From: an uncultured Mycobacterium sp.
GTDB taxonomy: Bacteria > Actinomycetota > Actinomycetes > Mycobacteriales > Mycobacteriaceae
NCBI GenBank assembly: GCA_900078375.1
Contig: FLQS01000008.1
Span: forward strand, 1 to 64,000
Length of the DNA stretch: 64,000 nt
Direction of reading: 5' to 3'
Shown: one piece after another, positions 53,996-63,361 of the stretch
Layout: the number at the start of each line of letters is the position of its first letter
Numbering within the stretch: position 1 is the first letter of the stretch
Notes under the pieces: generated by a model
Told to the model about the DNA's origin: nothing
Seen by the model: only the letters and a program-made list of their open reading frames with translations
The model's database searches: none
Translations under genes and position numbers: made by a program

Positions 53996-54021
53996 TGCGC
54001 CCGTTTGTCGGTTTGGGCGCA
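53990..54021 (-). terminator. Intrinsic terminator of the kinase gene
   Basis: On the minus strand TGCGCCC pairs with GGGCGCA across a 12-base loop, starting six bases after the kinase stop, and CTTTT follows. Stem and T-run together make this the best terminator seen in the window. Confidence 0.65.
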
Positions 54022-54026
54022 AGACA

Positions 54027-55499
54027 TTATTGGCCGGCGTTGCCGCGCAGGATCTCCTCGGCACACCGCAGCCGGGTGTGCCCGGTCTCCTGCATGCAGA
54101 TCCGGACCGGGGACTCGTCTCCGGCCGCCGGAGGCGCGATCGGCGCAGTCGGGGAGGACGTCACCACCGGGTTGGGGATCACGTCCTGGTGGACCGACCA
54201 GAGGTAGCGGTTGGTGTACTGCAGCTGCGTGCAGTAGGCGGTCGCCCCGTCCGCGGTGGTCCCGGTGGCGCCCGGCTCGGTGCAGTCCGACCCGATCACC
54301 GCGGTGGGCGTCGGTTGGACAGTGACGGTGTCAGTCGGCGTGCTGGCGGTCGTCGTGGTTGTCGTCGTGACCGGCGGCGGCGGGGGTGGCAGCAGGACGC
54401 TGGTGGGCACCGGCGTCGTAGTCGTCGTCGCGGCCGTGGTGACGGTGTGGTGGTCCTGTGCGACCGTCTCACCGCGGTCGCGGCCCGCGATGAACGCCGC
54501 GGCGACCGCGATCAGCAGCACGACCAGCACCGGAATCAGGATCGCCGGCCGCAGCCACGACTTGTGCGCCGATGGTTGCGGTTCGCCACCGGTCGGTGCG
54601 GCATCGGCGATGGGCGTCAGCCGGGTGGAATCGGTGTCGGTCAGGCCGTCACCGGACAGCGGTGTGGTGATGTGGTGAGCGAGGGCACGCGCGAAGTCCA
54701 CGCACCGGTCGAAGCGGTCGGCCGGGTCCTTGGACAGCGCCTTGCGCAACGCAGGGTCCAGGTCGGCCAGCTCGGGGCGGTGCTCGGCCAGACTTGGCGG
54801 CAGTGCCGACAGATGCTGGCTGATCACCACCGCGGGGTTGGAATGCTGAAACGGCGGCCTGCCGGTCAGCAGGTGATAGGCGGTGGCGGCCAGCGCGTAC
54901 TGGTCGGCCCGTCCATCTAGGTCGCGGCCCATCAGCTGTTCGGGGGCCGCGTAGGACACCGTGCCGACGGTCATATTGGTCTGGGTCAGGCCGCTCGCGT
55001 CATTGTCCCAGCGGGCAATGCCGAAGTCCGCCAACAGGATTCGCTCCTCGCCGGTCTCCTGCTTGGACACCAGGATGTTGGCGGGCTTGACGTCGCGGTG
55101 CAGGAGATGCCGTTGGTGCGCGTAGTCCAAGGCTTCGCCGACCGCGGTGACGATGTTGAGCACTTCCCGCTGCGGCAAGCCGGTGGGATAGCTCTTCAGC
55201 AGATCGCCGGCGTCGGTGCCGTCGACGTAGTCCATCGCGATCCACAGCTGCCCGTCGAACTCGCCGCGGTCGTGGACGCCGACGATGTGCGGATGCCACA
55301 GCGTGGCGGCGATATCCGCCTCGCGGTCGAACCTGGCGCGGTATTCGGTGTCGCCGCTGACCGAGGCCGGCAGCACCTTGAGGGCATCCTGACGGGGCAG
55401 CCGGGGATGTTGGGCGAGGTAGACCTCACCCATCCCTCCCGCGCCGAGCAGTCGCAGGATCGTGTAGCCGGCGAATGTCTCGCCTTCGGCCAGCGGCAT
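54027..55499 (-). CDS. Membrane Ser/Thr protein kinase (PknF/PknJ-like)
   Basis: 490 residues. Kinase domain about 10-275: Gly loop [13 protein letters not shown], Lys41, catalytic [11 protein letters not shown] (HRD at 134-136), ADFG ending at 160, and AAPEQLMG. The activation loop has several Thr/Ser for autophosphorylation. A juxtamembrane stretch leads to a transmembrane helix (318-339), then a Thr/Pro-rich stalk and a small extracellular domain with four Cys ([34 protein letters not shown]). The ligand is unknown. A terminator follows directly, so it is transcribed alone. Confidence 0.92.
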   Translation of the reverse strand: MPLAEGETFAGYTILRLLGAGGMGEVYLAQHPRLPRQDALKVLPASVSGDTEYRARFDREADIAATLWHPHIVGVHDRGEFDGQLWIAMDYVDGTDAGDLLKSYPTGLPQREVLNIVTAVGEALDYAHQRHLLHRDVKPANILVSKQETGEERILLADFGIARWDNDASGLTQTNMTVGTVSYAAPEQLMGRDLDGRADQYALAATAYHLLTGRPPFQHSNPAVVISQHLSALPPSLAEHRPELADLDPALRKALSKDPADRFDRCVDFARALAHHITTPLSGDGLTDTDSTRLTPIADAAPTGGEPQPSAHKSWLRPAILIPVLVVLLIAVAAAFIAGRDRGETVAQDHHTVTTAATTTTTPVPTSVLLPPPPPPVTTTTTTTASTPTDTVTVQPTPTAVIGSDCTEPGATGTTADGATAYCTQLQYTNRYLWSVHQDVIPNPVVTSSPTAPIAPPAAGDESPVRICMQETGHTRLRCAEEILRGNAGQ

Positions 55500-55508
55500 T
55501 GACCGATC

Positions 55509-56189
55509 CTACAAATGTCCCACCTCGGCGGGACTGTTGCGGCCCAGGTAGTGATGGGTGCTGGCCCGCAGGTCCGGAAGATCGTCGGCGACGCCGAGCA
55601 CCCGCAGGCAGGCGTCGGCGACGTGACCGGCCAGCGTCACGTGATCGGACTGCGGGGGCTGCGACCACATGTTCACCAGCGACTCGACCAGACGGAACGG
55701 CAGGTCGGCGGCATCATCGGCCACCCCGGTCGTGCCCAGGATGGTCCGGCTCAGGTCGAGGTAGGCCAGCCGCAGCCGCTCGCGTTCGGTCCAGAACGTC
55801 GCCAGCCGGGCTTCCCGTAGCTCGGGCAACAGATACAGGGCGCCCAGGTTCCACCGCGACGTCAGCAGCTGGGCACCGTCGAAGGCCGCCAGCGCGTGCA
55901 GGCACTGCGCCGCAGATGGATCGTCATGCCGCAGGGCGGACAGGAACGTCAGGGTCGGCGTGACGGTCTGGTGCAGCAGCGCCGACAGCAGCTCGTCCTT
56001 GGTCTTGAAGTAGTGGTAGAGCGAGGCCTGCCTGATGCCGACCGCCTCGGCGATCGCCCGGGTGGACGTGCTCGCATAGCCGCGGGTGGTGAACAGTTCC
56101 CCCGCGGCGTCGAGGATCTCCTCCCGGGCCGTCGTGCCGGGCCTGCGCCGTTCGGTCAAGCGCGGGCGCCCCGCCCGCGTTGTCTCCAT
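55509..56189 (-). CDS. TetR-family repressor divergent from the ABC importer operon
   Basis: 226 residues from the ATG at 56189. The helix-turn-helix is ILDAAGELFTTRGYASTSTR followed by AIAEAVGIRQASLYHYFKTK, close to the TetR consensus. The rest is an all-helical ligand domain. An ATG-to-ABC spacing of about 220 bp contains two matching palindromes, so it probably represses both its own gene and the importer operon and responds to the imported compound or its product. Confidence 0.9.
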   Translation of the reverse strand: METTRAGRPRLTERRRPGTTAREEILDAAGELFTTRGYASTSTRAIAEAVGIRQASLYHYFKTKDELLSALLHQTVTPTLTFLSALRHDDPSAAQCLHALAAFDGAQLLTSRWNLGALYLLPELREARLATFWTERERLRLAYLDLSRTILGTTGVADDAADLPFRLVESLVNMWSQPPQSDHVTLAGHVADACLRVLGVADDLPDLRASTHHYLGRNSPAEVGHL

Positions 56190-56237
56190 GAATCCGATGT
56201 TGACCCACATCACCTGCGAAAAGACAGACCCGGGCAT

Positions 56238-56257
56238 TTTCTGTCACACGACAGAAA
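56238..56257. promoter_or_regulatory. Operator-like palindrome 1 of the TetR regulator
   Basis: TTTCTGTC and GACAGAAA flank the four-base ACAC. It is perfect over eight pairs and lies 49 bp upstream of the TetR gene start. Confidence 0.65.
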
Positions 56258-56335
56258 CGCGCGATACCTATCGGTTACGCGCCGCCTTGGTTTGGTTACG
56301 CCAGCGACACCCACCGCGACATTGCGCCCGCAAAA

Positions 56336-56349
56336 CTGTCAATCGACAG
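56336..56349. promoter_or_regulatory. Operator-like palindrome 2 of the TetR regulator
   Basis: CTGTC and GACAG flank AATC, the same arms and spacing as palindrome 1. It lies 62 bp upstream of the ABC ATPase start, so each divergent promoter has its own site. Confidence 0.6.
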
Positions 56350-56410
56350 GCTGATGACTCACCGGTGAGCTCATCCTCGTGACCCTTTGAGACCCTCGGG
56401 GAGACTCCGC

Positions 56411-58411
56411 ATGGCGAGCGCCGCAAGTGTTGCGCTACGACCTGACGCTCCGGCGACGACGCCGGCCGGCGACGTGGTCGCGGCGGTGGATGATCTGCGC
56501 GTCACGTTCCGCCGCAACGGCAAGAACGTGCACGCGCTGCGTGGCGTGTCACTGAGCATCGCCCCGGGCGAGATCGTGGGCCTGGTCGGCGAATCCGGCT
56601 CGGGCAAGAGCGTGCTCGGCTTCAGCATGCTCGGCCTGCTCGGGGCCGCCAAGACCGGCGGGAGCGTGCAGGTCTGCGGAACCGACATGCTCACCGGCGC
56701 GGCCAAGCAACTGCGCAAAGTCCGGCGCCTGGACCTGGGCGCGGTATTCCAGGACCCGATGACGTCGCTGAACCCCACCATGCGGATCGGCAAGCAGGTC
56801 GAAGAGGTGGCCGGCAGCAGCGCCGAAGCGCTCAAACTCCTTACCGCCGTTGGCATTCCGGATCCTGAGCGGCGGATGCGGGCCTACCCGCATGAACTGT
56901 CCGGCGGCCTGCGGCAGCGCGTGATGATCGCGATCGCGGTGGCCGGCGACCCCGAGCTGATCATCGCCGACGAGCCGACCACCGCGCTGGACGTGACCGT
57001 GCAGGCCCAGGTACTGGCACTGCTGCAGCGGCTGCGCACCGAGATCGGCTGCAGCATCGTGCTGATCACCCACGACCTCGGGGTCGCGGCGCAGATCGCC
57101 GACCGCATCGCGGTGCTCTACGCCGGGCGGATCGCCGAGATCGGCCCCACCGCAGAGGTTCTGGCCACGCCCGCGCACCCCTACACCCACGGTCTGCTGC
57201 AATCGCGGCTGACGTTGGACACCGCGCGGGACCGTCCACTGGCCGCGATGGCCGGCCAGGTGCCCAGCCCGACCGCCCCGCTGTCCGGCTGTGCCTTTGT
57301 GCCGCGGTGTGCGGTGGCCCGCCCCGGATGTTCGGACACCCCGCCGGATCCGGCCGTCGTCGCGGCGCACCGGGTGAGCGCCTGCATCATCGCGCCCGAC
57401 CAGATGCGGGCCGAACTGGCCGGGATCGCCGCTGCGGAGACCGAGGCTTTCGCCGACCGCGCCGAGATCGACGTCGAGCAGCCGCCTGCCGTCGATGTCC
57501 GCACCGTCACCAAGTCATTCACCGTGCGCCGGCGCTGGCTCGACCGCTCGGGTGCCCGACAGAGCAAACTGCAGGCGCTGCGGGGCGTGTCGCTGACCGT
57601 CGCACACGGCGAATCGGTGGCGCTGGTGGGGGAGAGCGGCTCGGGTAAGTCGACACTCCTGCGGATCATCGCCGGATTGGAGAAGGCGACCACCGGCGAG
57701 ATCGAGTTGGCCGGAAACCAACGCCCGCAGATGGTCTTTCAGGACGCCGGCGCCTCACTGACGCCCTGGTTGTCGGTGGGCGAGCTGATCGGCGAGCGGC
57801 TACGCACCACCACGATGTCGCGCACCGAACGCAAGGACGCCGTCGCGGCGGTGCTCGAGCGGGTCGGCCTGCCGCACGACGTGGTCAAGTCCAGGGCCGC
57901 ACAGCTGTCCGGCGGCCAGCGGCAGCGGGTGTCACTGGCGCGGGCCACGGTGATCCCGCCGCAGGTGCTGCTGTGCGACGAGCCGACCAGTGCGCTTGAC
58001 GTGTCCCTGGCGGCCTCGGTGCTCAACCTGATCGGCGAATTGCGCCGCGGATTGGACATGTCGGTGGTGTTCGTGACCCACGACCTGTCGGTGGCGCGAG
58101 TGGTCGCCGACCGGATCGCGGTGATGTACCTGGGCCGTATCGTCGAGATCGGTCCCGCCGAGGATGTGATCGGGCGCCCGACCCACCCGTACACCCAGGC
58201 GCTCGTCGACGCGATCCCCGACCTGGGTCGCGACTGCCGGGTGCTGGCCGGCGAACCCGCCAGCCCGCTGTCGCCGCCGACGGGATGCGCCTTCCACCCG
58301 AGGTGCCCCATCGCGATCGACACCTGCAGTGACGTCGAACTCGACGTGCGGCTGGAAGGCATACCCGGTAGCCCGCACCAGGTCGCCTGCCTGGAACGAA
58401 AGGCGCGCTGA
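56411..58411 (+). CDS. Fused double ATPase of an oligopeptide/nickel-type ABC importer (DppD-DppF)
   Basis: 666 residues from the ATG at 56411, eight bases after GGGGAG. Two complete ATPase halves: [28 protein letters not shown] and [12 protein letters not shown] in the first; [27 protein letters not shown] and [12 protein letters not shown] in the second. Each half ends in the Cys-rich oligopeptide-transporter extension ([28 protein letters not shown]) that can hold an Fe-S cluster in some members. It powers import with the two permeases downstream. The next start shares a base with this stop (TGATG). Confidence 0.93.
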   Translation: MASAASVALRPDAPATTPAGDVVAAVDDLRVTFRRNGKNVHALRGVSLSIAPGEIVGLVGESGSGKSVLGFSMLGLLGAAKTGGSVQVCGTDMLTGAAKQLRKVRRLDLGAVFQDPMTSLNPTMRIGKQVEEVAGSSAEALKLLTAVGIPDPERRMRAYPHELSGGLRQRVMIAIAVAGDPELIIADEPTTALDVTVQAQVLALLQRLRTEIGCSIVLITHDLGVAAQIADRIAVLYAGRIAEIGPTAEVLATPAHPYTHGLLQSRLTLDTARDRPLAAMAGQVPSPTAPLSGCAFVPRCAVARPGCSDTPPDPAVVAAHRVSACIIAPDQMRAELAGIAAAETEAFADRAEIDVEQPPAVDVRTVTKSFTVRRRWLDRSGARQSKLQALRGVSLTVAHGESVALVGESGSGKSTLLRIIAGLEKATTGEIELAGNQRPQMVFQDAGASLTPWLSVGELIGERLRTTTMSRTERKDAVAAVLERVGLPHDVVKSRAAQLSGGQRQRVSLARATVIPPQVLLCDEPTSALDVSLAASVLNLIGELRRGLDMSVVFVTHDLSVARVVADRIAVMYLGRIVEIGPAEDVIGRPTHPYTQALVDAIPDLGRDCRVLAGEPASPLSPPTGCAFHPRCPIAIDTCSDVELDVRLEGIPGSPHQVACLERKAR

Positions 58412-59280
58412 TGGCCATTGCGATGCCCGCCCCCGTGCTGCTGCGCAGCCGCGAGAAGCGGATGGCTGCACTTCCCAAAGACCGTGCGATGGTGATGAAT
58501 TGGCTTGGGGTGTCACTGCTTCTTCTGGTCACCCTGATTGCCGTCGCCGTGCCCGTGCTCGCTCCGCATGATCCGCTGGTTCCGGTCGGCATGCCGTTGC
58601 AGGCGCCGGGCAAGGACGGCTTCCTCCTCGGCAGTGACAGCGTGGGGCGCGACATCCTGAGCCGGGTGCTCTTCGGCGTGCGGTCCAGCTGGTTCGCGGC
58701 GCTGGTCGTGGTCGGGGTCGGACTGCTGATCGGCGGCGGGATCGGGCTGATCGCCGGGGCTACCGGCGGCTGGGTGGACGCGACCCTGATGCGCGTCACC
58801 GACGGGTTCCTGTCGCTGCCTGCACCGGTCCTCGCGATCGCCGTCGTCGCCGCGCTCGGACCAGGGTTCGTCCACACCCTGATCGCGGTGTCGATCGTGT
58901 GGTGGCCGTTCTACGCCAGGCTGATTCGCGGCGAGATCGCCCGACTGGCCGCCCGCCCGCACGTCGAAGCCGCCCGGCTGGCCGGCGTGGGTCCGATTCG
59001 GGTGGCGATGCGGCACCTGCTGCCCGGCGCGGTACCCAACGCGCTGGTGGCCGCCAGCCTGGACCTCGGGACGCTGATCCTCACCCTGGCCGCGCTGTCG
59101 TTCCTGGGACTCGGCCAATCCGCCCCGGCTCCCGAACTCGGCGCCGACGCCGCCCGCAATCTCAGTTATTTCCTGCAGCAGTGGTGGGTTCCGGTGATGC
59201 CCGGCCTCGGGGTCCTGGTCTTGGCGGTGATCGGCAACATCGCCGGCGACAGCCTTCGCAACCTGATGAAGACGAGCTAG
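58411..59280 (+). CDS. Oligopeptide-type ABC importer permease (DppC-like)
   Basis: 289 residues. GFLLGSDSVGRDILSRVLFGVR is the characteristic N-terminal stretch of DppC/OppC permeases; EAARLAGVGPIRVAMRHLLPGA is the ATPase-contact loop. About six helices. Overlaps the ATPase gene by one base and is 10 bp from the partner permease. Confidence 0.92.
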   Translation: MAIAMPAPVLLRSREKRMAALPKDRAMVMNWLGVSLLLLVTLIAVAVPVLAPHDPLVPVGMPLQAPGKDGFLLGSDSVGRDILSRVLFGVRSSWFAALVVVGVGLLIGGGIGLIAGATGGWVDATLMRVTDGFLSLPAPVLAIAVVAALGPGFVHTLIAVSIVWWPFYARLIRGEIARLAARPHVEAARLAGVGPIRVAMRHLLPGAVPNALVAASLDLGTLILTLAALSFLGLGQSAPAPELGADAARNLSYFLQQWWVPVMPGLGVLVLAVIGNIAGDSLRNLMKTS

Positions 59281-59290
59281 GAGGCTAAAG

Positions 59291-60295
59291 ATGAGAACAT
59301 TCATCGCCTCCCGCCTGGCGGCCATGGTGGCGATCCTGGTCGCGCTGACCGCGGTGATGTTTATCCTGCAACATATTTCGCCGCTGGATCCGGTGAAGGC
59401 CCAGATGGGCGCGCAGGCCTCCGCTTCGGCGGTCGCCGCACGCCGCGAAGCGCTCGGCCTCAACGACCCGATCTTCACCCAGTTCTGGAACTACCTCACC
59501 GGGGCGGTGCATGGTGATCTCGGCATGTCCTACCGGACTCGCCACCCCGTCGCGTCCGATCTCGGCAGCTTCTTCCCGGCGACCCTGGAACTGGCGCTCT
59601 ACGGCATGGGAATCGCGTTGGTGCTCGCCGTGTTGCTGGCCTTCAGCACCACGTTGAAGTGGCGGGGATCCGCTGCGCTGCGGGCGATTCTGTTCACCGG
59701 CTCGTCGGCGCCGATGTTTCTGCTCGGGATCCTCGGGCTGATCGTGTTCTACCAGAAGCTGGGCTGGGTGCCGGCCAACGGTCGCACCGGGATCAGCAAC
59801 CCACCGACCGGACCCACCGGGTTGCTGACCGTCGATGGTCTGCTCAGCGGCCGGCTCGACGTCGTCACCGACGCGCTGCACCACCTGATCCTGCCGGCAC
59901 TGGTGATCGCGCTTGGCCCGGCGGTGGCGATCGGCCGGGTGTTGCGCTCGAGCCTGCTGACCGACATGGACAGCGATTACGCGCGTACCGCGCGGGCAAA
60001 AGGCTTGTCGGAGAGCCGGATCGTGGCCGGGCACGTGCTGCGCAACTGCGTCGGCTCCGCGTTGTCGATGACCGGCCTGCAGGTCGGGTTGATGTTCTCC
60101 GGCGTGCTGGTGATCGAGCAGGTCTTCGGCTGGCCGGGCATCGGCCAGTACATCGCCCAGAGCATCCCGGTCGCCGACTTCCCGGCGATCGCCGGTGTGA
60201 CGCTGATGCTCGGCGCCCTCTACGTCTTCATCAATACGGCCGTGGATCTTCTCCAGGCCGCCGCAGACCCCCGCATCGCAGTAATAGGAGGATAA
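59291..60295 (+). CDS. Oligopeptide-type ABC importer permease (DppB-like)
   Basis: 334 residues with ribosome site GGAGGCTAAAG. The N-terminal helix is followed by ALGLNDPIFTQFWNYLTGAV, the standard DppB/OppB periplasmic loop, then YARTARAKGLSESRIVAGHV for ATPase contact and EQVFGWPGIGQYIAQSI near the C terminus. Forms the channel with the DppC-like subunit. Confidence 0.92.
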   Translation: MRTFIASRLAAMVAILVALTAVMFILQHISPLDPVKAQMGAQASASAVAARREALGLNDPIFTQFWNYLTGAVHGDLGMSYRTRHPVASDLGSFFPATLELALYGMGIALVLAVLLAFSTTLKWRGSAALRAILFTGSSAPMFLLGILGLIVFYQKLGWVPANGRTGISNPPTGPTGLLTVDGLLSGRLDVVTDALHHLILPALVIALGPAVAIGRVLRSSLLTDMDSDYARTARAKGLSESRIVAGHVLRNCVGSALSMTGLQVGLMFSGVLVIEQVFGWPGIGQYIAQSIPVADFPAIAGVTLMLGALYVFINTAVDLLQAAADPRIAVIGG

Positions 60296-60300
60296 GTTAG

Positions 60301-60942
60301 GTGCCGAAACAGCCACTGATCGTGGGCAATCCGGTTCTTGTCGTCGTCGACATGCAAGAAAGCGGCGGCATGCCCGCCGCCGAGGTCGGCATCGAGCACA
60401 TGCCCGGCTATGACGACAGAATCGAGTTGGCCGAGCGGCTGATCGCCGCCGCCCGTGCCTCGGGTATCCCCATCGTGTTCTTCCAGGAAGTGCACCGGCC
60501 CAGCGGCATCGACTTCGGCCGAGAGCTGGACGGCAACGAAGGCGAGCACTGCGTCGAGGGCCGGGCGGGCACCCCGCTCCACCCGCGGCTGCTGCCCGAC
60601 TTCAACGGTCCCAACCACGAATTCCATATCGTCAAGCGGCGCTATTCCGGTTTCATCGGAACGGAATTCGAGATCGTGCTGTCGGGCCTGAAGGCGGACA
60701 CGCTGATCCTGATCGGCGGCCTGACCGACGTATGCGTGCACTACACCTTCGCCGACGCGCACCAGCGGGACTTCTACGTCAGGGTGGTGACCGACTGCGT
60801 CGGTGGATCGTCGGTGTACCGGCACGACGCCGCGCTGGATGCCATGGAGTACCTACAGGCCGGTGCGATGCGCACCGGTGACGAGATCATCGCCGCCTTC
60901 GAGCGGCTCGGCGCACCCGTCCTCGAAGGAGCCACCAGATGA
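60301..60942 (+). CDS. Isochorismatase-like cysteine hydrolase
   Basis: 213 residues from a GTG behind AGGAGG. The catalytic triad of the family is visible: Asp17 (VLVVVDMQES), Lys112 (HIVKRRYSGF) and Cys145 (GLTDVCVHYTFADA, with a cis-peptide before it). Members hydrolyse amides, carbamates or ureides (nicotinamide, N-carbamoylsarcosine, ureidoacrylate, biuret). Located inside the importer operon between permease and binding protein, it probably acts on the imported compound or a product of the amidohydrolase downstream. Confidence 0.9.
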   Translation: MPKQPLIVGNPVLVVVDMQESGGMPAAEVGIEHMPGYDDRIELAERLIAAARASGIPIVFFQEVHRPSGIDFGRELDGNEGEHCVEGRAGTPLHPRLLPDFNGPNHEFHIVKRRYSGFIGTEFEIVLSGLKADTLILIGGLTDVCVHYTFADAHQRDFYVRVVTDCVGGSSVYRHDAALDAMEYLQAGAMRTGDEIIAAFERLGAPVLEGATR

Positions 60943-62522
60943 AGATTCGCCCGCTCGGAGTACTGGCCGCCGGAACCGCGGTCCTGCTCGTCGCCTCCGC
61001 GTGCGGTGGCGGGTCCAATTCGTCCGGCGGCGCACCCAACGCCGCCCCGACCGACAAGGTCCTGCACCTGTCGTTCCTGCAGGATCCCGGGCAACCGCCG
61101 GACCCTGACATCTTCTACGCCGGTCAGGGACTGCTGCTGACCACCAACACCTATGAGGGGCTCCTTCAGTACAAGGCCGGAACCGAGAAGCCCGAACTGG
61201 AACCGCTGCTGGCCACCGAGTGGACCGAGTCACCCGACCATAAGGTGTTCACGTTCAAGCTGCGTGACGGGGTGAAGTTCCACGACGGGACACCGTTCAC
61301 CGCCGATGCGGTCAAAGCGTCCTTCGACCGCAGGCTCGCCGTCAACCAGGGCCCGGCCTACATGGTGAAGGACATCGATTCGGTCACCACACAGGGTGAT
61401 CACGCGGTCACGATCACGCTGAAGGCACCCAACTCGGCGTTCCTGGATTACCTGGCCTGCCCGTACGGACCGCGCATGCTCAGCCCCGAGGGCATGAAGA
61501 AGAACGGCGGCACCGACAACGCTCAGCAGTACCTGACCACCCACGACCTGGGCACCGGTCCCTACACGCTGACCGCGGCTGAAGTCGGGTCGCGCTATGC
61601 GCTGGCGTCCTTCCCCGACTACTGGGGGACCAAGCCGTATTTCGAGAAGGTCGAGATCCCGGTCATCACCGACGTGTCGGCGCAGCAGCTGCAGTTCAAC
61701 AACGGCCAGGTCGCCGCGATTCTGCACGACCTACCGTCCTCGGCGGTCGGCCAGTATCTCAACGACAACAAGTATTCGCATTACTCGTTGCCGACGATGA
61801 TGTCCAACTACCTGTACGTCAACCCGCACAAGGGGATGCTGACCGATGCCGGCAACCGCACTGCGCTGTTGAAGGCCATCGACGTCGACACTCTGGTGAA
61901 GCAGACATACTTCGGTCGCGGCAAGGTCGCCGACCAGATCTATCCGCCGAACATGCTGGCGCCGGATCTGGCCAAACAGAACGTCAGCCTTGATCCGTCC
62001 GCTCTGACCAAGGTCGCGGCGGGTCTGTCGCCCGACCAGAAGAATGTGACCGTCGGCTACGACTCGTCGAACCCGGATAACCAGTTGATCAGCAACCTGA
62101 TCCAGACCCAACTGGCCTCGGCCGGTCTGACCGCCAAGGTGCAGGCCTATCCGACGTCGGAGATCTACGGCTGGATCGGTGGCGACGGGCAGGCTCCGCC
62201 GGAGGTCATCTCGCTGCTGGCATGGCCCGACGCACCGTCGCCCTACACCTGGGGTCACATCTCCTGGGATGCCGATGGCGGCCTGAACTACCTGGGTTGC
62301 TCGGCTCCGCCGGTGACCGAGGCGCTGGCCCGCGGGCTGACATCCGGCTCTCCGCAGGACTTCGGGCAAGCCGGTGACGAGGCGATAAAGACCGGCTGCT
62401 GGCTGAACATCGCCGACGTGGACGACTTCATGGTCGCCCAGCCGTGGCTGAAGGGTGTCGAGCAGGCCCACGTGGTGACCAATCCGAACTCGCTTCGGCT
62501 GGCCGCGCTGTCGGTAGGCTAG
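60939..62522 (+). CDS. Oligopeptide-type ABC substrate-binding lipoprotein (SBP_bac_5)
   Basis: 527 residues, ATGA overlap with the hydrolase gene. A lipoprotein signal (GTAVLLVASACGGG) anchors it to the membrane. KVFTFKLRDGVKFHDGTPFTADAVK is the diagnostic family-5 signature. This family binds peptides, nickel, opines or other amides; a ureide or cyclic amide would suit the neighbouring enzymes. It determines which compound the importer takes up. Confidence 0.93.
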   Translation: MKIRPLGVLAAGTAVLLVASACGGGSNSSGGAPNAAPTDKVLHLSFLQDPGQPPDPDIFYAGQGLLLTTNTYEGLLQYKAGTEKPELEPLLATEWTESPDHKVFTFKLRDGVKFHDGTPFTADAVKASFDRRLAVNQGPAYMVKDIDSVTTQGDHAVTITLKAPNSAFLDYLACPYGPRMLSPEGMKKNGGTDNAQQYLTTHDLGTGPYTLTAAEVGSRYALASFPDYWGTKPYFEKVEIPVITDVSAQQLQFNNGQVAAILHDLPSSAVGQYLNDNKYSHYSLPTMMSNYLYVNPHKGMLTDAGNRTALLKAIDVDTLVKQTYFGRGKVADQIYPPNMLAPDLAKQNVSLDPSALTKVAAGLSPDQKNVTVGYDSSNPDNQLISNLIQTQLASAGLTAKVQAYPTSEIYGWIGGDGQAPPEVISLLAWPDAPSPYTWGHISWDADGGLNYLGCSAPPVTEALARGLTSGSPQDFGQAGDEAIKTGCWLNIADVDDFMVAQPWLKGVEQAHVVTNPNSLRLAALSVG

Positions 62523-62527
62523 CGCCA

Positions 62528-63361
62528 ATGACCTTGGGAGACGGAAAAGTTCGCCGGATCGTCCTGCTGACGCTGGGTTGGGAGGAGCTACCGAAGGCGG
62601 TGTCGGTTTACGGGTCGCCACCGGAGCTGCGGATGCGTGAGCCCGTGCCGGGTGTGCTGCTGCAGACCGACGGCGGCTGGGTGTTGCTCGACACCGGGTT
62701 CAACACCGCGCTGATCCGCGATCCGGCGCTGTACCGGCGGTTCTTCCCGACCGTCGAGTACATTCCGGTGCTCCCAGGGCCAGGCGAGCCGATCGAGGAG
62801 TCGCTGCGCGATATCGGCATCGACGTCGACGACATCCACCTCGTGGCACTGTCGCATCTGCACCACGACCATGCCGGCGGCGTGAAGCTGTTCGCAGGCA
62901 AGGTTCCGGTGCACGCGCAGCGCCGCGAGCTGGAGTACGGATTATCCAATCACCCTGAGCCCGAACGGAATGCGATCGTCCGGGTGGACTTCGACGATCC
63001 GCGTATCGACTGGGTGCTGGCCGACGGTGAAGCCGAGATCGCACCAGGCATCACCGCGGTGCCCACCTATGGGCACACGCCTGGGCATCAAAGCTTCGTC
63101 GTGGAACTCGATCCCAGCGTCGGCGGCGGGGGTTTCGTATTCGCGTTCGACGCCGCCGACCTCACCGAGAATATCGAGCACGAGCTGCCGATCGGCGGAT
63201 TCATCGACGTCGACCCGGCCGAGACGGTGGAGCCGATCCGGCGGCTGAAGAAGCTGGCCAGTGAGAAGGGGTACGAGCTGGTTCCCGGCCACGACCCGCA
63301 CGTGTGGCCGGAATTGACTCAGCGACTCGACGAGCGGTTCGGTCCGGTGCGGCCGCGGTGA
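62528..63361 (+). CDS. MBL-fold metallohydrolase (lactonase-like)
   Basis: 277 residues from the ATG at 62528, five bases after the lipoprotein stop. SHLHHDH (109-115) is the HxHxDH zinc motif; THGHTPGHQ-like YGHTPGHQSFVVEL and FAFDAADLTENIEHE supply the remaining ligands, and VPGHDPHVWPEL the last His. It resembles N-acyl-homoserine-lactonase-type enzymes. Given the operon, it may hydrolyse a lactone or cyclic amide intermediate rather than a signal molecule. Confidence 0.88.
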   Translation: MTLGDGKVRRIVLLTLGWEELPKAVSVYGSPPELRMREPVPGVLLQTDGGWVLLDTGFNTALIRDPALYRRFFPTVEYIPVLPGPGEPIEESLRDIGIDVDDIHLVALSHLHHDHAGGVKLFAGKVPVHAQRRELEYGLSNHPEPERNAIVRVDFDDPRIDWVLADGEAEIAPGITAVPTYGHTPGHQSFVVELDPSVGGGGFVFAFDAADLTENIEHELPIGGFIDVDPAETVEPIRRLKKLASEKGYELVPGHDPHVWPELTQRLDERFGPVRPR

